64,000 bases of DNA. It comes from Chryseobacterium sp. OSA05B (GTDB taxonomy: Bacteria; Bacteroidota; Bacteroidia; Flavobacteriales; Weeksellaceae). This document shows, one piece after another, positions 28,608 through 37,407 of the stretch (positions are counted from its first letter, which is position 1; the number at the start of each line of letters is the position of its first letter). The notes beneath the pieces are model-generated. The model was not told where the DNA came from. It ran no database searches and was given only the letters and a program-made list of their open reading frames with translations. The translations under genes were made by a program, and so were the position numbers. The stretch spans positions 106,284 through 170,283 of the forward strand of contig NZ_JAHXYH010000007.1 of assembly GCF_019970065.1 (NCBI RefSeq), in the 5' to 3' direction.

Positions 28608-28955
28608 ATGAAAATTATAGCATCCATTCTAAAAGGAGCTCTTCCTGCAGCAGTACTATTCGCAATGACACAATGTACCACTACGGCCAATACTGCCGGA
28701 GCTGACGAAAAAACGTTCATCGTAGGACCTGAAACTGCAGACTGTACCGGAGTAGCACCCATGAAATGTTTGCAGGTAAAAGAAAAAGCTTCAGAAAGCT
28801 GGACCAATTTCTATACGAATATCGAAGGATTTACGTATGAGCCTGGATATGAATATGTTTTAAAAGTAAAAACAGAAAAGATTGCCAATCCGCCCGCTGA
28901 CGGATCATCTATAAAATACACACTGATCAAAGAGGTTTCCAAAACCAAAAAATAA
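28608..28955 (+). CDS. DUF4377-type lipoprotein
   Basis: 115 aa. Lipoprotein signal with Cys23 in LPAAVLFAMTQC. The mature domain has the pattern VGPETADCTGVAPMKCLQVKEKASESW with two Cys, then GFTYEPGYEYVLKVKTEKIANPPADGSSIKYTLIKEV, which is characteristic of DUF4377. Such domains often sit beside META/HslJ-type stress proteins. Its role is unknown; it is probably anchored in an envelope membrane. The gene ends just before a bidirectional terminator shared with a broken gene on the other strand. Confidence 0.8.
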   Translation: MKIIASILKGALPAAVLFAMTQCTTTANTAGADEKTFIVGPETADCTGVAPMKCLQVKEKASESWTNFYTNIEGFTYEPGYEYVLKVKTEKIANPPADGSSIKYTLIKEVSKTKK

Positions 28956-28960
28956 AACCA

Positions 28961-28987
28961 AAAACTCCCGAAAATTTCGGGAGTTTT
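28961..28987. terminator. Bidirectional terminator
   Basis: Arms AAAACTCCCGAAA (28961-28973) and TTTCGGGAGTTTT (28975-28987). T-rich on the right and A-rich on the left. It serves the lipoprotein gene and, on the other strand, the remnant at 28987-29165. Confidence 0.85.
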
Positions 28988-29165
28988 TATTTTCTACTCT
29001 CCTCATCTAAAGACTCGATTCTTACGGGTATTTCGTAAACTTTTGAAATTTCTTTTTTCTGATACTCCCAATTTTCTCCTGCCTGCTTCCTCTCAAGCTC
29101 ATTTCCGTTTCATCTTCAGCTTTTTCAATAAAGCAAAACATCCAATGATAAACGATCTTCAGATT
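28987..29165 (-). pseudogene. Frameshifted 3' remnant of an unknown protein gene
   Basis: The minus strand reads NLKIVYHWMFCFIEKAEDETE in one frame, then continues in another as ELERKQAGENWEYQKKEI and on to IPVRIESLDEESRK, and stops just at the terminator at 28961. Both parts look like real protein and join near 29110 with a frame change. An in-frame stop lies upstream of NLK, so the 5' part is gone. The family is not recognised. It could also be a short intact gene in one frame (MFCFIEK..., about 39 codons), which I think less likely. Confidence 0.35.
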
Positions 29166-29208
29166 TTATTGAAGAAATAAACGCTAGGCACTGTTATTTT
29201 TTATAAAT

Positions 29209-29239
29209 TGCAACATAATTGCATTAGCAATAATATTGC
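29209..29239 (+). promoter_or_regulatory. Tandem operator of the Fur-like repressor at the exporter promoter
   Basis: Two inverted repeats in a row: TGCAACATAATTGCA (29209-29223, perfect TGCAA-N5-TTGCA) and GCAATAATATTGC (29227-29239, perfect GCAA-N5-TTGC), centres 17 bases apart. The second covers a -7-like box TAATATTG (29231-29238); a TTG at 29208-29210 in the first has the right distance for a -33 element. Repressor binding would block the promoter of the operon starting at 29288. Confidence 0.65.
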
Positions 29240-29287
29240 GATTAATGAAATTTATACTAAACCACAATTAACGTTGGATGAATCAAA

Positions 29288-31507
29288 ATGGAGAGTAAAG
29301 TACTGAGAAAAATTCCCTCTTATTTTAAAGGAAAACATTATCCTTTTTTCCGACAGCTGGACACCATGGATTGCGGACCTACCTGCCTAAAAATGATTAC
29401 GGCCTATTACGGAAAAGAACTGTCATTAAACCATCTACGGGATCTTTGTGATGTACGAAGCCAAGGAACTTCAGTCGCCGGAATCACCCATGCAACAGAA
29501 CAGCTTGGACTCAAAACATTAGCCGCTGAACTCAATCTGAAGATTCTTTCTGAAAAAGCACCACTCCCCTGCATCCTTCACTGGGATCATAATCATTTTG
29601 TCGTGCTGTGGCATCTTACAGAAAAACATGCCTATGTGGGAAATCCTGCATTGGGAAAGAATATGCGTTACACCCTTCATGATTTTATAGAGCATTGGAT
29701 TGGCCCCGGACAGGACAATAAAGGGATCGCCATATTTGTGGAACAGACAGAAGCTTTTAACCGGATTGAAGATCAGCCGGATCCCTCTGTCAGCCTGTTT
29801 TCACTACTAAAAAAAATAGATGATCACAGGAATATTTCTTATGTGGCAGCCGCACTTCTGGCAGCTACTCTTATGACACTGGCCATTCCATTATTAACCC
29901 AAGCCGTTGTTGATCAGGCCATATCTAAAAAAGATATCGGGATATTATCTCTGATCTGTGCAGGACAGCTTCTTTTGTTCACCGGAAGAATTTTAACCGA
30001 TTTCTTTCGGAGCAGGATTCTTTTTAAGCTAGGCATGAATATCAGTATTAAACTTATCTATGAATTCGTAGACAAACTCATGCAGCTTAAACTTTCTTTC
30101 TTTGAATACAGAAGCAGCGGGGACAATTTACAGCGAATCTACGATAATCAGCGCGTAGAGGAATTCCTTACCAAAAACTGTGTAAGTGCGGGACTTTCCG
30201 TCATCATTCTTATCGTGAATGGCGGGTTGTTATGCTATTATAACTGGAAGCTTTTCATCCTGTTTCTAGCTGCCAGTATGATCAGTGTGCTTTGGACCCA
30301 TCTTTTTGAAGAGAAAAGAAGACGTCTGGATCAGCGGACTTTCAGTCTTCTTGCCAACGCTCAGCGTCATCAGATAGAAACCTTTGAAGCGATGACAGAA
30401 ATAAGGCTGACCGGAGCAGAGCAGGAAAAAAACCAGTTATGGAAGACCATGCAGGAAGAAACCTACCAAGTGAAAATGGAAAACCTGAAACTGGATCAGC
30501 GGATACAGGGTGTAGCCCTTTTCATCAATGAAACCACAGGGGTATTAACTACTTTTTTAACCGCTTCCCTGGTCATCAACGGAAGTCTGACCCTCGGAGC
30601 CATGCTGGCTATTACGTATATGTACGGTTCATTAAATGGGACGGTCAATCAACTGTCAGATTTCATCCGCTCCATGCAGACGGCCAAATTCAGCCTGCAA
30701 CGGATTTCGGAAGTGGAATATGAAGAGACCGAAGATGCTCATTCCAGCCTGAATTTAGCACGGGGAAATTCCGGCTCCATTGAATTAAAGGACGTCAGTT
30801 TCCGGTATGGGAAATTATCGCCAGACGTGTTGCACAATGTATCCCTAACGATTCCTGCCGGAAAAGTAACCGCTATTGTAGGAATGAGCGGAAGTGGAAA
30901 AACGACCCTTTTAAAACTGCTGCTTAAATTCTTTCATCCCACACAAGGGATGATCACTTTCAGCGGACTGGATCTCAAAACCATCAATGCCAGAAGCTTG
31001 CGGAGACAATGCGGAGCCGTTATGCAGGATTCTTTCCTCTTTACAGATACCATCGCCGGAAATATCTGGGTGGGAAGTGTGGAGAAAGACCTGATGAGGG
31101 TACAAAATGCCTGTAAAATGGTCAATATGCAGGACTTTATTGAAAGCCTTCCCTTTTCTTATGAAACTCAAATCGGAAGTGAAGGAACCGGACTCAGTGA
31201 AGGACAAAAACAGCGTCTCCTTATCGCCCGACTGATTTACCGCCAGCCGGATTATATATTCATGGATGAAGCCACCAATTCTCTCGATGCCAACAATGAA
31301 AGACTAATCGTTGAAAACCTGAACCGCTTTTTTCAGGGCAGAACAGTCGTTATCGTGGCCCACAGGCTGAGCACGGTAGTTCATGCAGACAGAATTATAG
31401 TGCTGGACAAAGGTCATATTGTTGAGCAGGGAACGCATGAGACCTTAACACAATCGAAAGGAGCTTACTATCATTTAGTTAAAAATCAACTTGAACTCGG
31501 AAAATAA
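29288..31507 (+). CDS. Bacteriocin-type ABC exporter with C39 peptidase domain
   Basis: 739 aa in one chain. An N-terminal C39 peptidase domain (1-150) has Cys29 in QLDTMDCGPTCL and His103 in WDHNHFVVLWH. The position of the third catalytic residue, normally Asp in a DP motif, is Asn119 in YVGNPALGK. Six membrane spans follow (about 170-450), then the ATPase with Walker A GMSGSGKTTLL, signature LSEGQKQRLL, Walker B YIFMDEATNSLD and H-loop VAHRLST. The family cuts leader peptides after GG and exports the core. The precursor at 37115 has such a GG site. It is first in the operon exporter-LanB-SpaB_C-LanC-like, under a tandem Fur-type operator. Confidence 0.93.
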   Translation: MESKVLRKIPSYFKGKHYPFFRQLDTMDCGPTCLKMITAYYGKELSLNHLRDLCDVRSQGTSVAGITHATEQLGLKTLAAELNLKILSEKAPLPCILHWDHNHFVVLWHLTEKHAYVGNPALGKNMRYTLHDFIEHWIGPGQDNKGIAIFVEQTEAFNRIEDQPDPSVSLFSLLKKIDDHRNISYVAAALLAATLMTLAIPLLTQAVVDQAISKKDIGILSLICAGQLLLFTGRILTDFFRSRILFKLGMNISIKLIYEFVDKLMQLKLSFFEYRSSGDNLQRIYDNQRVEEFLTKNCVSAGLSVIILIVNGGLLCYYNWKLFILFLAASMISVLWTHLFEEKRRRLDQRTFSLLANAQRHQIETFEAMTEIRLTGAEQEKNQLWKTMQEETYQVKMENLKLDQRIQGVALFINETTGVLTTFLTASLVINGSLTLGAMLAITYMYGSLNGTVNQLSDFIRSMQTAKFSLQRISEVEYEETEDAHSSLNLARGNSGSIELKDVSFRYGKLSPDVLHNVSLTIPAGKVTAIVGMSGSGKTTLLKLLLKFFHPTQGMITFSGLDLKTINARSLRRQCGAVMQDSFLFTDTIAGNIWVGSVEKDLMRVQNACKMVNMQDFIESLPFSYETQIGSEGTGLSEGQKQRLLIARLIYRQPDYIFMDEATNSLDANNERLIVENLNRFFQGRTVVIVAHRLSTVVHADRIIVLDKGHIVEQGTHETLTQSKGAYYHLVKNQLELGK

Positions 31508-31516
31508 ATTTTGAAT

Positions 31517-34168
31517 ATGAGCCTGACTATTTTACCCTACATTTTTACCCGATACGCCGCCTTACCCGTAAAAAGCTTCAATGCACTTAAAATCCCGGAA
31601 ATTAAAGATCTATCGGAGCAATGGCAAATGACTCTTGACCATGATCAGCATTGTAATGAAAAGCTCTGCGACGAAATGTATACACTTATTCAACAGTCTT
31701 CTGATGATCAGGAACGGAAGCTGCTGCTCAATCTGAAACGCTCGGTGTACAACAGACGATCCAATGCAGATGCTTTGTTACAGAAAATACCGTCTGAAAC
31801 TTTTATGGCCTTTAAAGAAGCTTGGGGAAACTGGTTAAATGCAGGTAAAAAATGTAAAGAATTCGAGCAATATTGGGAAAAAGGTTTCAATGATTATCTA
31901 TGGACTCACAGAGAAAATATCCAAAAACTGACGGGAGAATATCCATTCAGAAACGGAGTTTTGCTTTCGAGTAAAGATCTGTATGAGCAGCTGGACAGTT
32001 TTACCAATGCCGATGTGAAATCACTCAATAAAGACAGCGAACGTATTGAATTCAGTGTACTCCGGTATCTTACCCGGATGGCTTATAAAACATCTCCATT
32101 CAGCACATTTACGTATTTAGGTCTTACCAAAATGGTTCCGGATGATCAATCACAATTCTCATCAGCTCCAGACATCGTTAACTGTAAAATAAGACTGAAC
32201 AATAAGCTGTTGAAACGCATCAAAAAGCTGATGGAAAGACATCCTGACCTTCAGGGCCTATTGTTTGTAAATATCAACAGCAGCATTACAGAAAATAATG
32301 GACGTTTCAGTTTTCTGATGAATTGCGCGAATATTGAGGTTTTTCAGGAGATTCAGGCGACTCCGGTCAATCAGTATATCAAAGAACTGATCTATCATTC
32401 GGAGGAAAGCATTTCCTTGTCATCATTCATTGACCTTCTTTCCGGGCATATTGAAGCGGATGTTTCAGAATTACGGCATTATATTTTAAAACTGATTGAT
32501 TCAGGTTTTTTGGAACTGACTTTGGAGTGTTCAGAGATTGATCCGGATTGGGATCTTCATCTTTTAACATTTCTTGAGCAGCACAAAAAAACAAACGAGG
32601 CTGCAGAACAGGTTTACGAGCTTGTCACTATTTTACAGCTGGCCAAAAACAAATTTGAGACCGCAGACCTTTTTTCCCGGGAGATTCTTTTGAACAACAC
32701 TTCAAAGATTTTTGACAGCACCATTTCAGATCTTGAAAATCAGGCCGGCATCGTCAAACTTCCAAAAGAGGAGATAAAAAACGTACTTGAAGGTATTCTC
32801 GAGAAATACAGAAATGGTCAGGGGTTTGAGAAACTCCCCTACATTCCGGTTGATTATCGGCAGGAAGGATTTATCTATGAAGATGCCTACACGGATCAAA
32901 TCAATACGGTCAATGAAAGTACAGTCAATGAATTGGGTCAATTGCTATCTGACCTGAGCAATCGTTTAACCGCTTTTGATATCCGAGGTAAGGAAAAAAC
33001 CAGCATTAAAGAATTCTTCCTCTCCACATACAGCAAGGATCAAAAGATTCCTCTGGTTACTTTTTATCATGAATACTATCGTTACAAAAATGAATCTGAA
33101 ACGGAAGGCAGCTCAACGCAGGACAACTTATGGTCTGAACTTTTCCGGAAAGATCTTCAATTGGAAGAACAGCAGTCTGATGAAATACAGATTCAAAGGA
33201 AAAATTTAGACCCACTCCCTTTATCCAATAACTCTGCACCAATAGGTTCAGCATTCCTTCAGTTTTTTGATCAGCTGTCAGAAACGGGAACTAAGGCTGT
33301 AGTGAACGGACTGATGCAGGGAATGGGCAAAATGAGCGGCCGCTTTCTTCACTTATTTGATAAAAAGATTTCTGAAGAACATAGAAATTATAACAATCGG
33401 TTATTTTCAGATCAATTGCTTATCGAACTTAATGATGATTCCAGTTTTAATGCCAATATTCATCCGCCATTGCTTGATCATGAAGTGAAAATGCCGGCCT
33501 CCAATACACAGATGAAAAAGCCTCAGCAGATTCCTTTGGACCGGATATCTGTCGGTTATAATGCAGATCATAATTCGCTTTTTCTGATGGACACCGTTCT
33601 AGGAAAAGAGATCTATGCATTTGATCTGTGTCTGGAAACCATCACAAACAGATCCAATCTTTATCAGCTGATGTCTCTGTTCAATCCCTGTACTTATGTG
33701 AATTATTTTCCACTGATCAAAACGATTGATGATCATTATTCCAAACAGTTTAAAGATCAGGACATTCAGATATTTCCACGAATTGTCTTTGAGAAGAAAC
33801 TTGTGCTCCGCCGTAAAGGATGGCTGATCAGTCTCAATATTATTCCCCGTCAAAACAAAGATGAAAGCAGCAGCATTTATTTTTTACGTTTTCACCAGTG
33901 GCTTTCACAAAACAGTCTGCCTTCCTCTGTATTTCTTTATTTGCAGTCCTCCTACATCCCTGAAGATCAATCACCGGAAAAAGCTACGGGAACCAGAGAT
34001 GATTACAAACCTCAGTGTATCGATTTTGAACAGCCTTTACTGTTTCACTTGTTCATCAAGCTTCTCAACAGAGCCGGATCCCACATTTACATGGAAGAAT
34101 CCCTGCCCTCTGTCAATGGGTCCCAGGAAAGAGTCGCCGAACATTTAATCCAATGGTATAATTTTTAG
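31517..34168 (+). CDS. Lantibiotic dehydratase, N-terminal (glutamylation) part
   Basis: 883 aa from the ATG at 31517; a TTG two codons upstream is less likely. The chain shows the LanB N-terminal domain (PF04738): start ILPYIFTRYAALPVKSFNAL, then SVLRYLTRMAYKTSPFSTFTYLGL, the stretch that in NisB carries the tRNA-binding Arg/Thr residues. The C-terminal half has the LanB fold (QFFDQLSETGTKAVVNGLMQ, ISVGYNADHNSLFL, PCTYVNYFPLIK, IFPRIVFEKKLVLRRKGWLIS). It would transfer Glu from glutamyl-tRNA to Thr of the precursor. The elimination domain is a separate protein downstream, as in split LanB systems of the pinensin type. Confidence 0.9.
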   Translation: MSLTILPYIFTRYAALPVKSFNALKIPEIKDLSEQWQMTLDHDQHCNEKLCDEMYTLIQQSSDDQERKLLLNLKRSVYNRRSNADALLQKIPSETFMAFKEAWGNWLNAGKKCKEFEQYWEKGFNDYLWTHRENIQKLTGEYPFRNGVLLSSKDLYEQLDSFTNADVKSLNKDSERIEFSVLRYLTRMAYKTSPFSTFTYLGLTKMVPDDQSQFSSAPDIVNCKIRLNNKLLKRIKKLMERHPDLQGLLFVNINSSITENNGRFSFLMNCANIEVFQEIQATPVNQYIKELIYHSEESISLSSFIDLLSGHIEADVSELRHYILKLIDSGFLELTLECSEIDPDWDLHLLTFLEQHKKTNEAAEQVYELVTILQLAKNKFETADLFSREILLNNTSKIFDSTISDLENQAGIVKLPKEEIKNVLEGILEKYRNGQGFEKLPYIPVDYRQEGFIYEDAYTDQINTVNESTVNELGQLLSDLSNRLTAFDIRGKEKTSIKEFFLSTYSKDQKIPLVTFYHEYYRYKNESETEGSSTQDNLWSELFRKDLQLEEQQSDEIQIQRKNLDPLPLSNNSAPIGSAFLQFFDQLSETGTKAVVNGLMQGMGKMSGRFLHLFDKKISEEHRNYNNRLFSDQLLIELNDDSSFNANIHPPLLDHEVKMPASNTQMKKPQQIPLDRISVGYNADHNSLFLMDTVLGKEIYAFDLCLETITNRSNLYQLMSLFNPCTYVNYFPLIKTIDDHYSKQFKDQDIQIFPRIVFEKKLVLRRKGWLISLNIIPRQNKDESSSIYFLRFHQWLSQNSLPSSVFLYLQSSYIPEDQSPEKATGTRDDYKPQCIDFEQPLLFHLFIKLLNRAGSHIYMEESLPSVNGSQERVAEHLIQWYNF

Positions 34169-34172
34169 AATA

Positions 34173-35045
34173 ATGCAAAAGCACTGGAATACTTATTACA
34201 TCTATCATACCGGGAATGCGGATGACTTCCTGAAAGAAATCGTGCACCCCTCTGTTTTGGATATCAACGAAAAACTGGCAAAAGAAGTACAATTTTTTTT
34301 TATCCGATATTTTGAAAACGGTTATCATATCCGGTTACGATTACTTTTAAATGTTGAAGAATCAACTTTATTTCTTACGATTTTAAAGGATTACATTTCA
34401 GGTTATGAACATCTTAACAAAGTCCATTTGGAACTGAAGCAGGCAGAATACATTCCGGAAACAGAAAGATATGGTAACGATCATACCATTGCGTATGCTG
34501 AAACCCAGTTCTGGGCGTCATCCCGGTTTGTGCTGCATCATTTGGAGCAAAATATTCCATTAACAAACTCGGAAAGATATCTTCTCGCCCTGAAAACCCA
34601 CTTTGCATTTTTTAAAGGCATGGGATTATCACGAAACGATAGTCAGCAACTCTGTGACAAATTTGTTCAAAGCTGGCTTCCGTTACCTTTTTCCAACGAT
34701 CTGGGTGAACAGGAACAAAACCGAAAGACGGTGTTATCTGCATTTCAGCAGCAGTTTAAAGCTTATCAAGCTCTATTACAGGAAAGCATTGAAGAATTCT
34801 GGAATTCTCTGGATACCACCGCAGATCTTTCTGTACAGCAGTATCTGGAAATGAATGAAAAGGTTTGGAAAGGCTATGTTCAGTCTCCATTATCTTCGGA
34901 GGCCTTAGATGAAGCACTCCTCAGTTTTATTCATATGACCAATAACCGGCTGGGAATTGTCAATGCTGAAGAATCCTATCTGCTTTTTTTAATTATGCGA
35001 ACGATCCCTCTAATAAAAGACTATGATCAACAACCAAGAACTTAA
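34173..35045 (+). CDS. SpaB_C-type glutamate elimination protein (thiopeptide-type domain)
   Basis: 290 aa. The family features (PF14028) are clear: W-x-Y start (HWNTYYIYHTGNADDFLKEIVHP), VQFFFIRYFENGYHIRLRLLL, and QAEYIPETERYGNDHTIAYAETQFWASS, which matches the typical E-x-x-RYG...aE...F...S pattern. It should remove glutamate from glutamylated Thr to give dehydrobutyrine, completing what the 883-aa protein begins. It starts 4 bases after that gene and overlaps the LanC-like gene by 23 bases, so the three are coupled. Cytoplasmic. Confidence 0.9.
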   Translation: MQKHWNTYYIYHTGNADDFLKEIVHPSVLDINEKLAKEVQFFFIRYFENGYHIRLRLLLNVEESTLFLTILKDYISGYEHLNKVHLELKQAEYIPETERYGNDHTIAYAETQFWASSRFVLHHLEQNIPLTNSERYLLALKTHFAFFKGMGLSRNDSQQLCDKFVQSWLPLPFSNDLGEQEQNRKTVLSAFQQQFKAYQALLQESIEEFWNSLDTTADLSVQQYLEMNEKVWKGYVQSPLSSEALDEALLSFIHMTNNRLGIVNAEESYLLFLIMRTIPLIKDYDQQPRT

Positions 35046-36933
35046 TGACCTGCAATCCGGCTTGAATGAAATCAGTGAATTTCTTCTCTCAAAAATGAAA
35101 CATGATAAAGAGGGTTTCTACTGGGAAACCATTTCCCGCGATTCTAAAAAAGGAGCACTTTCTTTTACTTTCAATCCTTCCTTATGGAATGGAACCGGAG
35201 GTATTGCCTGGTTTTTTCTGGTGCTTTTTGAACATACCAAAAACGAAAAACATCTTGATGTGGCTGAAGCTGCTTTTTCAAAAGTATACAGCTATTCTAC
35301 CCACCAAACCCTGTTAAATCCTAGTCTTTACGATGGAATAAGCGGAATTATTTACTTAGGTTTAGAGCTGTTCAGAGTGACTGGAAAAGAACTGTATCTC
35401 CAGCAAGCCTTGAATCTGTATGAAATGTACAGACAGAAAATACTGGCGGAACAGACTGAGGATATGCTGATTGGGATTTCAGGGATTTTAATGATGATGG
35501 CTAGTCTTTATCATTATACAAAAGATCAGAAATTATGTGATGACATTGAAGCATTGATCACTACCCTTTTGGAAAAATCACTCGTTGCAGAAGCTGGAAT
35601 TAAATGGGGAAACAATCTTCTTTCAATGGATTCTCTGTGCGGTTTTTCACATGGTAATTCAGGAATTGCATTCTGTCTGCTCCAGCTGGGAAAATATTTT
35701 GATAATAAGGAATTGATTTGGCTAGCTGAAGAGGCATTCCGTTATGAAGATCTGTACTATGATCCAGCTCAAAACAACTGGATGGATTTAAGATGGGAGG
35801 AATCCAAAAACCATCTTCCTAGTCTGTTCGATTGGAACAAAAACACTTTTCTTCAAGAAGATTTTGACCTCAATGCCTGGGCGCACGGAGCCTGTGGGAT
35901 TGGAAGTGCGAGGATTCGGGCATTCACAATTACGGCTGAATATGTATACAAAGAAGACTGTAGAAAAGTATTTGAACGATGTAAGCACGATATAAAGACA
36001 AGATCTAAACGAAATCACATCCTGTTCAGTGGCTACGGCGGACTTTCCGATTTTTTGTTACAGTATAGCGAAGTATTTGACAATAAAGAAGCTTCGGAAC
36101 TTGCCACAGAAATTGTTCTGGAAGGTTTACAAAAAAGCAGATCACATGATCATTCCGAATGGGGAATTCAAAACAGTGAAGACCTCGGACTGATGACCGG
36201 TACAGCAGGCATTGGACTTTCTTTATTGGCGGTAATCAAGGGTAAATCTTTGAACTCTATTCTTCATCCTGAACTTCCTGTCAGTGAAACCGGAAACAAT
36301 ACGATTTTGAAAAATTTCAAAGTTAAAAAAGCAATTTTTGAACGATTTTATCCTAAAACACTTGAGATTTTAAAGACATTTATTCCACTTAACGAACCCC
36401 TCTATGATTCTCAGACCATAGAAGAATTTGGAAATAATTTAGCGGATATCATCGGCAATTTAACAGAAGCTGAAGCAATATATGTTTCAGACCTCCATCA
36501 ATGGGAAACAGTACAAATCGATATCCGGAAAAGACAGAAAGGCGCTTTGTGTTTTCAAACGCGGCTGACGATTTTAAAAAATGAATGGTCTGCATTTTCG
36601 GAAAATGATCCGACTGAACTTCTGAAAAAGCGCTTCGTCCGCAATCCGTTTATTGATATCTATGAAACCCGATGGAACTGGAAAGAAGACCACAACAAAG
36701 GCCTCGAGGCCGGAAAATACAACAATGTTTTTTACAGTACAGATCAGGAAATGTTTCATCTTCTTGTAGAACCTTTCCCTGCAGCGGTTATTCAGCTGTT
36801 GGAAAATCCGTTAAGTATTGATGAGTTGGTGGAATGTTTTCAGTATTCTGAGAATGAACAGGAAATGATGAAGAAAAAGTTATCGGAACAGATTGTGGAG
36901 TTGCTGAAAAGTTTTTTTATAAGAATAGTTTAA
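35023..36933 (+). CDS. LanC-like cyclase homologue lacking the zinc site, fused to an extra C-terminal domain
   Basis: 636 aa. Residues 1-420 form the LanC alpha/alpha toroid with seven Gly-rich repeats: NPSLWNGTGGIAW, NPSLYDGISGIIY, LIGISGILMM, CGFSHGNSGIAF (His210), LNAWAHGACGIGSAR, ILFSGYGGLSDF and LMTGTAGIGLSLL. LanC enzymes bind zinc through Cys of a W-C-x-G motif and a C-H pair. Here these are W286-A287-H288-G289 and F335-S336, so all three ligands are gone; a Cys appears at 291. The C-terminal 200 residues are not LanC. Their last part (LLVEPFPAAVIQLLENPLSIDELVECF) resembles a PqqD/RRE-type winged helix that could bind the leader. It may still cyclise without zinc or only guide the precursor. 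Confidence 0.82.
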   Translation: MINNQELNDLQSGLNEISEFLLSKMKHDKEGFYWETISRDSKKGALSFTFNPSLWNGTGGIAWFFLVLFEHTKNEKHLDVAEAAFSKVYSYSTHQTLLNPSLYDGISGIIYLGLELFRVTGKELYLQQALNLYEMYRQKILAEQTEDMLIGISGILMMMASLYHYTKDQKLCDDIEALITTLLEKSLVAEAGIKWGNNLLSMDSLCGFSHGNSGIAFCLLQLGKYFDNKELIWLAEEAFRYEDLYYDPAQNNWMDLRWEESKNHLPSLFDWNKNTFLQEDFDLNAWAHGACGIGSARIRAFTITAEYVYKEDCRKVFERCKHDIKTRSKRNHILFSGYGGLSDFLLQYSEVFDNKEASELATEIVLEGLQKSRSHDHSEWGIQNSEDLGLMTGTAGIGLSLLAVIKGKSLNSILHPELPVSETGNNTILKNFKVKKAIFERFYPKTLEILKTFIPLNEPLYDSQTIEEFGNNLADIIGNLTEAEAIYVSDLHQWETVQIDIRKRQKGALCFQTRLTILKNEWSAFSENDPTELLKKRFVRNPFIDIYETRWNWKEDHNKGLEAGKYNNVFYSTDQEMFHLLVEPFPAAVIQLLENPLSIDELVECFQYSENEQEMMKKKLSEQIVELLKSFFIRIV

Positions 36934-36978
36934 ACACGAATTACACTAATGTTTTGCACTAATAACACGAATTTTCAC
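36932..36978. repeat. Dispersed CACGAAT repeat, copy 1
   Basis: AAACACGAATTACACTAAT followed by GTTTTGCACTAATAACACGAAT. The same pattern recurs at 43960, 44246 and 61242. It lies just after the LanC-like gene, inside the lanthipeptide locus. Confidence 0.6.
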
Positions 36979-37064
36979 GCTATGATAGTGATATTCGTGA
37001 ACCTATTTGTGGCATTTATGTTTTTAAAAATTTAAGCATTTAAAGATTCTTGTAAAATAAAAAA

Positions 37065-37090
37065 GGGCCGCTTTACGGATAAAGCAGCCC
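37065..37090 (-). terminator. Terminator of the lanthipeptide precursor gene
   Basis: Stem GGGC-x-GCTTTA (37065-37075) / TAAAGC-x-GCCC (37080-37090) with loop CGGA and one mismatch. On the minus strand it is followed by a T-run (37054-37064), so it ends the precursor transcript. Confidence 0.75.
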
Positions 37091-37114
37091 TGAAATTATT
37101 TTTCGCTCACTCAA

Positions 37115-37309
37115 TTAGCACTGAACAGTTCCGCAAACGTGAAGTCTGTCCTGAGTTTTAATGGTATGAGTCGGGTGATCATGATCTCCTGCAGGAGCAA
37201 TTCCTAAACCACCTTGTAATTTTTTAGACAAATCTTTGTCCAGAGCTGTTACGAAGCTTTCGATCTTAAGATCGTCGATGTTTAGCTTCATCTTTTTGTT
37301 GTTTTCCAT
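37115..37309 (-). CDS. Class I lanthipeptide precursor (pinensin-like leader), His/Cys core
   Basis: 64 aa. The leader MENNKKMKLNIDDLKIESFV has the L-x-I/L-D-x-L-K-I-x-S-F-V pattern seen in Bacteroidetes class I lanthipeptide leaders and ends KKLQGG, a classic C39 cleavage site. The 30-residue core starts LGIAPAGDHDHPTHT and ends DRLHVCGTVQC. It holds four Thr (core 13, 15, 18, 27), no Ser, two Cys (25, 30) and four His (9, 11, 14, 23). Two rings are possible at most, for example Thr27 with Cys30 and Thr18 with Cys25. The DHDHPTH stretch could bind metal. It is transcribed toward the biosynthetic operon from a promoter beside a perfect operator. Confidence 0.88.
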   Translation of the reverse strand: MENNKKMKLNIDDLKIESFVTALDKDLSKKLQGGLGIAPAGDHDHPTHTIKTQDRLHVCGTVQC

Positions 37310-37384
37310 AATAAAACATTTTTTTAATTTGGCCTACTCTTTAAGGGTTTCGGCTTTCCCTTGTTGTAAAGATACTTATTTTAT

Positions 37385-37399
37385 TGCAACAAAGTTGCA
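37385..37399 (-). promoter_or_regulatory. Operator at the precursor promoter
   Basis: TGCAACAAAGTTGCA, perfect TGCAA-N5-TTGCA. Read on the minus strand it lies 10 bases before a -7-like box TATCTTTA (37374-37367), about 75 bases before the precursor ATG. It should be a site of the same repressor as at 29209. Confidence 0.65.
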
Positions 37400-37407
37400 T
37401 TTAAATG

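Noticed and set aside
36979..37064. Possible second lanthipeptide precursor downstream of the LanC-like gene
   Set aside because: I read the spacers in all frames and found no leader of the LNIDDLKI type and no GG site.
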